Origin: Planctomycetales bacterium
Lineage (GTDB): Bacteria; Planctomycetota; Planctomycetia; Pirellulales; Pirellulaceae
Assembly: GCA_020426955.1 (NCBI GenBank)
Contig: JAGQOZ010000002.1
Span: forward strand, 1 to 43,349
DNA length: 43,349 nucleotides
Direction of reading: 5' to 3'
The position numbers and the translations under genes are program-made. Positions 16,001 through 25,000 of the stretch are shown one piece after another. The number at the start of each line of letters is the position of its first letter. Position 1 is the stretch's first letter. The notes below the pieces were generated by a model. It had not been told where the DNA came from. It was given only the letters and a program-made list of their open reading frames with translations, and ran no database searches.

Positions 16001-19000
16001 GACATTGTCCACGTGGTTTCGGAAAACCTGACGATCCAGGGTACTCCAGGCGGCCCGCTGGTGGATGCGGAGACAGATCTGCGAATCGCCCGTTTGGACG
16101 CCAGTCTGAAGATCGATCCCAAGTTGGTCGTCAAGCTGGATGGAAGTCGAATCGAAGCCACCGTCGGCGCCCAATTATTGGCAGAAGGAAATTCCGGGCA
16201 GGCCATTATCTTCACGTCGCTGCTGGATGACCGTTACGGTGCGGGCGGAATGTTCCAGACTAGTGCTCCCGATTCAGAAAGCATCGACGTTGCGGCGCCC
16301 GGCGATTGGGGTGGAATCTACATCGGCCCGGTGGCTCGCGGAAGCCTTGATAACGCTGTACTGGCGTACGGTGGCGGGTTAACACGAGTGGAAGGATCGT
16401 TCGCCGGATTTAATGTCGTTGAAACGCGCCAAGGTCACTTGCGGATTGCCAACAGTACGTTCGAAAACAACGCCAATGGTCGTGGTGGGCAAAGCGAAAT
16501 CACGCGTGAAGGCCGTGGTCCAAATGATGAAGCGGCCATCTTTGTACGTGGTGCTCAGCCCGTGATTGTGGGGAATATTTTCCGAGGCACCGCTGGATTT
16601 GAGGCTGGCGCCATTAACATTGACGTGAATTCGTTGAACTACATGGAAGTTCATGACAATGGGCGTTCGTCGGGGTTGGCCAATGCGCATTCACAATACT
16701 TGGCCAATAAAGGACCGCTGATTCGCGAAAACCGCCTGGAAAACAACAGCATCAACGGCATGGTAATTCGCGGCGGCTATCTGACGACGGAAAGTGTTTG
16801 GGACGATACCGATATCGTCCATGTCTTGTTTGACGAAGTCACCGTTTCCAACTTTCACACCTACGGCGGCTTGAAGTTGCAAAGTAGCCCGTCGGAGAGC
16901 CTTGTGGTCAAAATGCGAGGTAACGATGCCGGGTTCAAGGCAACGGGGCGACCACGAGAAATTGAAGATCGAATCGGCGGTCGCGTGGAAGTGGTGGGGC
17001 AACCAGGCCGTCCGGTTGTGTTGACTTCGTTGGACGATGGCACCGTGGGAGCTGGTCTGGACCCTCAAGGACGTCCCCAAAATCAGACGGTGGGAAATAG
17101 TCGTGCAGCCAGAACCAATGCTGAAGGTTCGTTCCAAATTGATCTGAACTTCGGGCCAACCGCGATCGCTCGTCCCGAAGTTGTGGAAGCGATGGAAGCT
17201 GCCGCCGCCGTGTGGGAAGATTTGCTGGAAGATCCCATTACGGTTCGATTTGATGTCGAATTGGCCGCCCTAGGATCGCTGTATACAAATGTCGTCAGTG
17301 ACAACGTAGGCGCGGTGTATGACCAAGTGCGTGCCGCGATGATTGCTGATGCGGGTGCTCACGAGCAAATCGTGTCGCAGATTCCTGCGTTTGCGGATTT
17401 GAACGTGAGTTTGCCTTTTGATGCCGTTAATCCGTATGTAATTCAGCCGACGATGACGTTAACTTCGGCCAACGCAAAAGCGTTAGGTCTACCTGGTTCG
17501 GGTGCGGTTTCGGCATATGACCCCAGCGAATCACGTGATGGCACGATCCAGATGAATATCAATCCTACGGATGTGGGCGAATTCTTTGATTACGACCGCT
17601 CGGATGGAATTCAGCCAAACTATGTCGATTTTGTCGGCGCCGCAATTTCTGCGATTGGTCTTGGATTGGGTTTTGACACCAGCGTGATTAACGTCGCCGC
17701 TGGTCAGCGCACGATCGAAATGACGCCTATGGATATGTACCGCTTGGAGCCCGGCGCTGGCAATGCTAACTTTGCTGATGCTCCACGTGCACTCGATCCG
17801 ACGCTCACTCATGTGTTCTATGACGGTGGGCGTTTTGATTCCGTTGATTACCCGATTCCTGGCATCGAAGCCGGTGATATTCCGTTGGAATCGACTGGTA
17901 CTAACCCAGCGACTTGGGCCTCGTTCCCGAATTACATCGGCACCATGGGAGCGACTCGAATCGACTATCGAGGACAAGAAGTCAATTTGACTGAAGCAGA
18001 CCGCACAGCATTCGATCTTATTGGTTGGGATGTGACGGGCGGAGGTCATGCGGGAGATTGGACCGGTATCACGCTGGAACAGTATTCTCATGATCGCAAT
18101 GTGGCGACGGTTTCTGAATATGAACCAATCTCGGCGGTTGCACCGGGAACGAATGCGACGTCGTCATCTGCTCAATTCCTTGGCAAGTTAGGTCAGGGAG
18201 AAAAAGACAGCGACGAAAATCTTCGACTGGGATTTGCGGTTAACGGTGTCATTCACGAACGTAACGACGTGGACGTCTTCAGTTTCGATGCCAAGGCTGG
18301 GACTGAGGTTTGGTTGGACATTGATAGAACATCGTCGTCACTCGATTCGGTCGTGGAACTGATCGATTCCAACGGTGTGCTGGTCGCTCGTAGTGACAAT
18401 TCCATTGACGACACGCTAATTGATAGCACCATTGAAGCTTCGTCCACTGTGAAAGCCAATGGTTTGCAGAAATCGCTGTTTCAGACCAAAGACCACTTTT
18501 CAACGAACCCCAAAGACGCTGGTTTTCGCGTGGTGTTGCCGGGGCAGTTGGGGCAAGACGGAACTTATTTTGTGCGAGTTCGAAGTGCCGGTACGAATCT
18601 GGCGAATGTCTCGGGTGGTTTGACCAAAGGCGCCTACGAACTGCAAATTCGCTTAGCCGAACAAGACGAAATAGCGGGCTCCAGCATTCAGTATGCCGAT
18701 ATTCGCTTTGCAAAAACGGGAGTGCGAATCAAAGGTTTGCCGGCGCATTCGCCGTTGACGGGTGAAGTTGTTGAAATGCCAGTCGACGACAATACTCCCA
18801 TGGCCGTGGGCAATCTCACGGGATCAGACCGCGCAGCCGTTAGTATTTCTGGCGTCATCAATCAACCGGCTGGTGACGAAGTAGATTACTATTCGTTTCA
18901 GATTGCTCAAGAATCTCTGCAAGCTCCGGGCGGCATTATACCGGTTGTGTTCGATTTGGATTATTCAGACGGTCTTTCTCGAGCTGACTTGTCGGTATTC

Positions 19001-22000
19001 CTGTACGACTCCACCGGTACTGATCTATTGTACGTTGGCAACTTAGGTTCGCAAGTTTCTGACGATCGACCAGCACCCTTTAGTGGTGACGGTTTGGATG
19101 ATTTGAGTCGAGGCACTGTGGGTGCGTTGGATCCGTTCTTGGGTGGAGTGGCGTTGCCAGCCGGCGACTACATTCTGGCCGTTTCTACCAGCCTTCCGGT
19201 TGAATTGAATCAATACACCGCCAAGCTGGCGGAAGACGTATCCGCACGCTTGGAACCGATTCCCGAATTGCAAAGAATTGCGCAAGACCATGTTGGTGAT
19301 CTGGGACCGTTCATTGCTTCACCAATTCAAGATCCGGTGTTGCCCGTGTTGTTTACTCCTCGCAATGCAGTGCCGTTCCACCTGGGCGACGTTGAGTTGT
19401 TTGTTTCCACATCCACCGGCTTGTTTAGCGTTGACCCGTTTACCGGAGCACGTGAAACGTCGTTGGGTTCCTATTCCAACGCGGCCATTGGTCTTCCGGC
19501 TCCAATGGTGGATGACTTTGCATTGCGAGACAATCCTGTTTATCAACGCGGCAGCGTGGATCCCGAGGCAGGTCGAAGCCAGCGTTTCTATGCTTATGTG
19601 AACGCCTACGGTGACCCAAATCGTCCGCCCACTACGGATGCGAACACGGGCGGTTACGTTTGGATGGATATTTCTGCAGGAACCAGTGCCGATGTCGATC
19701 ACGGACAGGCGCCAGGTACATATGTTGCACCTCAGCCCGGTCAATTGCTGGTTCGAGGAACGGGCGAAAATGGCGCCGTGAACGACGATGGGCTCCAGAC
19801 GTATGACGCGATCCTGAATGATGAAGGCGAACCCGAGATCGTGAGGGCGAACAATGGTGAAGGGGAGGGGATCTATTACAGTGCGATCACGTTTGAAGCT
19901 CCAGCGCCCGATGTTGTTTCCGGGTTGGCCATTGGCTGGCGTAACTGTGCCGCCTGCGAATCGGTTGACGAACCGCCTTTGCAGAACATCCTTTATCGGT
20001 TCGACGCGGCAAGTGGACTAGCAATCAGTTCAACCGGTGCGGAAAAAGCGGACGCGGAATTGACTCCTGTTGAAAACCCAATCGGTGCAAACGCAGCGTC
20101 ATTTCCCGATGCTCCGGGACCAGGTGCGGGTACACAGATTGCTGAAGTAGGAGTCTTGCGTGTTGAAGCGCCCGACCCTGTTACCGGAGACATTGGACCG
20201 GGAGGTCTAATCACTGGTATTGCGTTTGTTGGCGGACCGCTTTTCGGCGTTTCGGATCAAGGCCACGTGTTCCGCATTGCCGGAACGAATGCTCGTTACG
20301 TTGCGACAGTTTTTGATGATGATGGCGAACCAGTTAACTTCCAAGGTCTGACTGCCGGTCCAGCGGACGTGGAAGGCGGCGCCTATCGACGACTCATGTT
20401 TGCCGTAACGCGAGACGGCGAGATGTACGCTTTAGATCAAGACGGCATACCGCAGCCCGTATTCGTGGATGGTCAAACGCATGTCAGTACCGGTGTGCGA
20501 GGAGCCGTGGGGTTGGAATTTGGCGGACTGGACGAAAACCTTTGGAAAGTGACCACGGATCGAGGTGGTGATTCGGGACATACGGGCACCAACAGTTTGT
20601 ACTTTGGCGAAGATACCGTTTCGGGCGTCGGCCGAGCCTACGATTTTGCGGGCGGTGCTCATGGTTCGATTGTCAGCAACGAGTTCAGCTTGGCCACCGA
20701 GACAATTGCTGAATCTCCGGTGCTGATGTTTAACTACTTCCTAGTGACGGAGTTGGGGGCGGATTCGTTTACGGGTAGCGCTCGAGATACCGTGCGTGTG
20801 TTCATTGCAGATGACAGTGATGTTGACACGCAAGGTCAGTGGCAACTGTTGGCCTCCAACTATACCGATGATTTGGGAGATGTTTGGGATCTCAATCCCA
20901 GTGACGACGTGGATACCTTTGTGGTTCCGCTGTTTGACAATTCTTGGCAGGAAGATCCCGCGTCCGCTTCGGGTGGTCGAGATGCCGGAACCGGCGAACA
21001 GGATGGCGTCTGGCGACAAGCATTGATTGATCTGTCTGATTTCGCAGGAAGTGACAGTCTGCGAATTCGATTTGACGTGGCCACGGCAGGATCGATGGAT
21101 TACGGTCCACGGCGGACGGGTGGTTCGGAATTGCGAGCGGTCGATGCCATTCGAATCCAGGATGGCGATCAGTTTGTCATCGACGGGACGACGTTTGAAT
21201 TTGATTCGGGCTATTCCATCATCTTGCCAGACGTTAAATCGCTTCAAGATGGCGAAACCATCACCATTGGCGACGGCACGGTGACGACTGTTTTCGAAAT
21301 GGATCAAGATGGTAGCGTCAGCGGAACCAATGTAGCTGTTCCGATTGCCGAAGGCGATTCCCCTTTCGACTTGTCTGAGTTGCTTGCCACGTTGATTGAG
21401 CAATCGAATCTAGCTGTGGCACCCGTGGCCGACAATACTCGGGTAGCACTGACTGGCGCCACCGAAGTAACCATTGCCCCGGGTTCAAATATTTTGGTTG
21501 TTGGTGACCAGGGAGTTTCTGCGGGTTCAACGCCGGTGATCATCGATGCAAATTGGTCCGATGTGGAAGTCGCCGAGGCGATGCGGCAACCCATTGCGGA
21601 CGTCTTTGCCAACGGCCTTGTCGATACCATTAAGTCATATACCAACGCGGTTCGCATTATCGGCCATGGTATTGATGACGTTGGGCCTTTGGGAATGACT
21701 CGTGTCCTACCCGGCGACGGACTCGGTTCCTTCGCCAATCCACTACGTTTCCGCAATAATACGCAAGTCCGTTATGACGGGGATGGCAATGGAGATTTTG
21801 GCGTTGATCCTGGAGCTGGCCAAGACGATCCTGACTTCGACATTGTGCAAGAAGGCATCTACATTGATGACATCATCATTGGCTTTGCCAAACGAGGCTA
21901 CATTGCGGAAAGCGAAAATTCGTTGGGTGCTGGTCGCTTGTTCTTGCCAGATGACCAGGGCGGAATTCTGGAAGGTGAATACCAGGTTGAAATCCGTCGT

Positions 22001-25000
22001 GCCGGAGCGTTTTCTCCCGCGGGAAATGTCACTTCGATTGTGGCCAGCGACCGATTGGTTCGCGGCGTTACCTTAACGGCGGTCCGCGGTGTCGATGTAT
22101 TTGATGGCCAGACGTTTACGGTCAGTGATGGCGTGAACCGAGTTGTTTTCGAATATGAAAACACCGAGTTGGGCAATGGAACTGCCGCTGGCCATGTCGC
22201 TATCTCTTACTCCATCGCGGATTCCAGTTTGGTGATGGCCGAAAAAATTCGCGATGCCATCAATGCCGCGGCATTTGAGGTTCGCGCTACCACGGGCGAA
22301 GGTAATGACGAAGGTGTTTCGGAATCGACCCGAATTGACTTGACTCAAAACGCGGTACTCGGTTTCGATCAAGCTCCCAATGGCATCGAATTCACCGTGT
22401 ACGACTTCTTTGGTGATTCCAATCTGAAGCGAGATCAAGGACAGATCATCGTGGATGCCAACACGATTACTCGAGCACGCGATTTTGGTGTATTTGTTGA
22501 CGATGGTCTGCGAGACTTGCCGCAGTACAATCTCTTTGACCCGTTGGATCAGGTTCATGACGCTCAATTTGCCACGGGTGACTATCTGGCTCATCCGGGA
22601 CCCGTGCGCAACTTGCGAGAAATCAATGAAGATCAATTGGCGCCGGGCGTGTCCATCACCAACAACGTGATTGCGTTTGGCGGCAGCGGTGGAATTCGTT
22701 TTGGCGGCGATCCGAATGGATTCCTTGTAGAATTGACTGATCCACTAACCATCACCGATTTGTATGGCCATACCGAAACGGTGAATCCCAGCATTGCCGA
22801 CATTGAAAACTCAAATCTAAATGTCGATGTTTTGCAAGGCGAAGCGGGTAGGGTTTACATCGAAGGCGCTGCCAGCATCACCGGGGTGATTGCCACGCCG
22901 GTTTCGCCAGGAGCAGTCCCCTTCGGACGAATTGTGAACAATACAATCGTCGGTCAGGGTGGGGCGTATACGTCTCCCGCGTTGTATGAACCGGGCGACT
23001 TTACCGATATCGGTATTTTGGTCGAAGACAACGCCAGCCCAACGCTGGTGAACAACATCATGGTCAACCTAGATCAAGGCGTTGTGGTGGACCTTTCGGC
23101 GAATGGAATTGTTCAAGGTGGTTCGGTATTCCAAGCCAACTTGCGCAATGCTCTGAATATCGGCGTGGGTGACTTTGCCATGCGGTTGGCCATCGACGAA
23201 CCGCTGTTTGTAGATTGGCAACGCGGCAACTTCTATCCCGCCGATCTGTCTCGTATCATTGATAGTTCGGTCGATTCGTTAGAGGATCGCCCCAATTTGG
23301 TAACGGTGAAAGACCCGCTGGGTATCAGTCGTTCGCCTGTCTTGGCTCCGGAATATGATGCGTTGGGCCAACTTCGTATCGACGATCCTCGAGTAGAACT
23401 GTCCGGCGGTGCTGGCGATAACGTGTTCAAAGATCGAGGAGCCATTGATCGAGTCGACTTCTTGGGGCCGATTGCGCAGATTTCCGTACCGGCCGACAAC
23501 GATCAAGACGGCCTGGACGAAAATCCCAATGTGGACAAAATCCGAGTTCAAAGTTCGTCGCTGACTCGGTTTGTCATCGATTTGAATGACTTGGGCGAAG
23601 CGGAAACGACCACGGGCACGGGAATGGATGATGGCTTGGTGACCAGTGACACGTTGACGTTACTGCGCGATGGTATCCCGTTGATCGAAGGGGAAGACTA
23701 TCGATTCGATTATCAGGCTACGACCAATCAAATCTTGCTGACGCCGTTGGCGGGACTTTGGCTGCCGGGGTATCGTTACGAGATTATCCTGACCAATGTG
23801 GATCAATTCGAAGTCGCAACCGGCCCAGGTGCGGATGTCTTGGATGCCCAGACCATTACTATCACGGCGCCCGATCCCACTTCGGAAACAGGTGTCGACA
23901 AGACGGTCATTCTGGAATTCGAAAGTGGTTACACCGTCAGCATTCCGCAACCGCTGTCACTGGTCATTCCGTCCGGCACGTCGGGGCTTTCTGCGATTGC
24001 GGATCGAGAAACCTTTGACGTCACCAACGGGACGACTCGTTTGACTTTCGAATTCGATTCCACCGGATTGATCACGCCTGGGCGCATTCGCATTCCATTC
24101 ACGCCCTCCAGTACTCCGGACGAAGTTGCTGCGGCTGTGACACAAGCGTTGACAAATGCCGGACTGGGACTCGCTCCGCGAAATCTGGGCGGTGGCGTCA
24201 TTCAAATAGGAGTGGGACCGAATACGGGCGGCAACAACTTTGCGATTGACACGTCATTGACGGCCATGGTTCAGCAAGGAGTGGCGGGTGCTGTTCGCGA
24301 TGGCGGTTTGTTTACTATCACGCAGAACAACGTTGTTCGCACGTTTGAATTTGACACCAATAATCGCATCACCACCGGCAACGTTCAAGTGCCGATCAGT
24401 TACGCCAATACGCAAGACGAAATTGCCGACGCCATGGTTACGGCAATTTCGAATACAACGCTGGGACTGGCACCAATCAACATCGGTGGTGGTCGAGTTC
24501 ATATTGGCGGCAACGCGCCAACAGCCGGTGCGGCGGGCACCGTGGTTCGAGTGAACCAGAGCTCGTTGACGCTGACGGGTGCTCCGGGCATTGTGTCTTT
24601 AGATCCGCAAGTTGATCCGGACCTGCAACCGGAAGTCATCACCATTCCGTACCAGCCTTCGGCAACGGTGGATCAAGCGGCTATGTCGCAACTGATTCTG
24701 CAAGCGATTCAGCAGAGTTCGCTGGATGGACTGGTGACGTTTGTGAACGAATCTGGCGAATTGGTCATTCAAGGAGCCACCGACGTGGTTGGCGGAAATG
24801 CGTTGTTCGTTCCGGGACTTCGCGATATTGCCGGTAACGCGTTGCAAACGAATCAGGATTCTAGCCCGTTTGATGTTCGGTTTGAAATCGACTTGCCGGT
24901 CGAAATGGACTTTGGTGACGCTCCAGATCCTAGCTACGCGACGCTGCTTTCCAGCAATGGTGCTCGTCACGTCGTAGCTGAAAACGTCTTCTTAGGTGCC

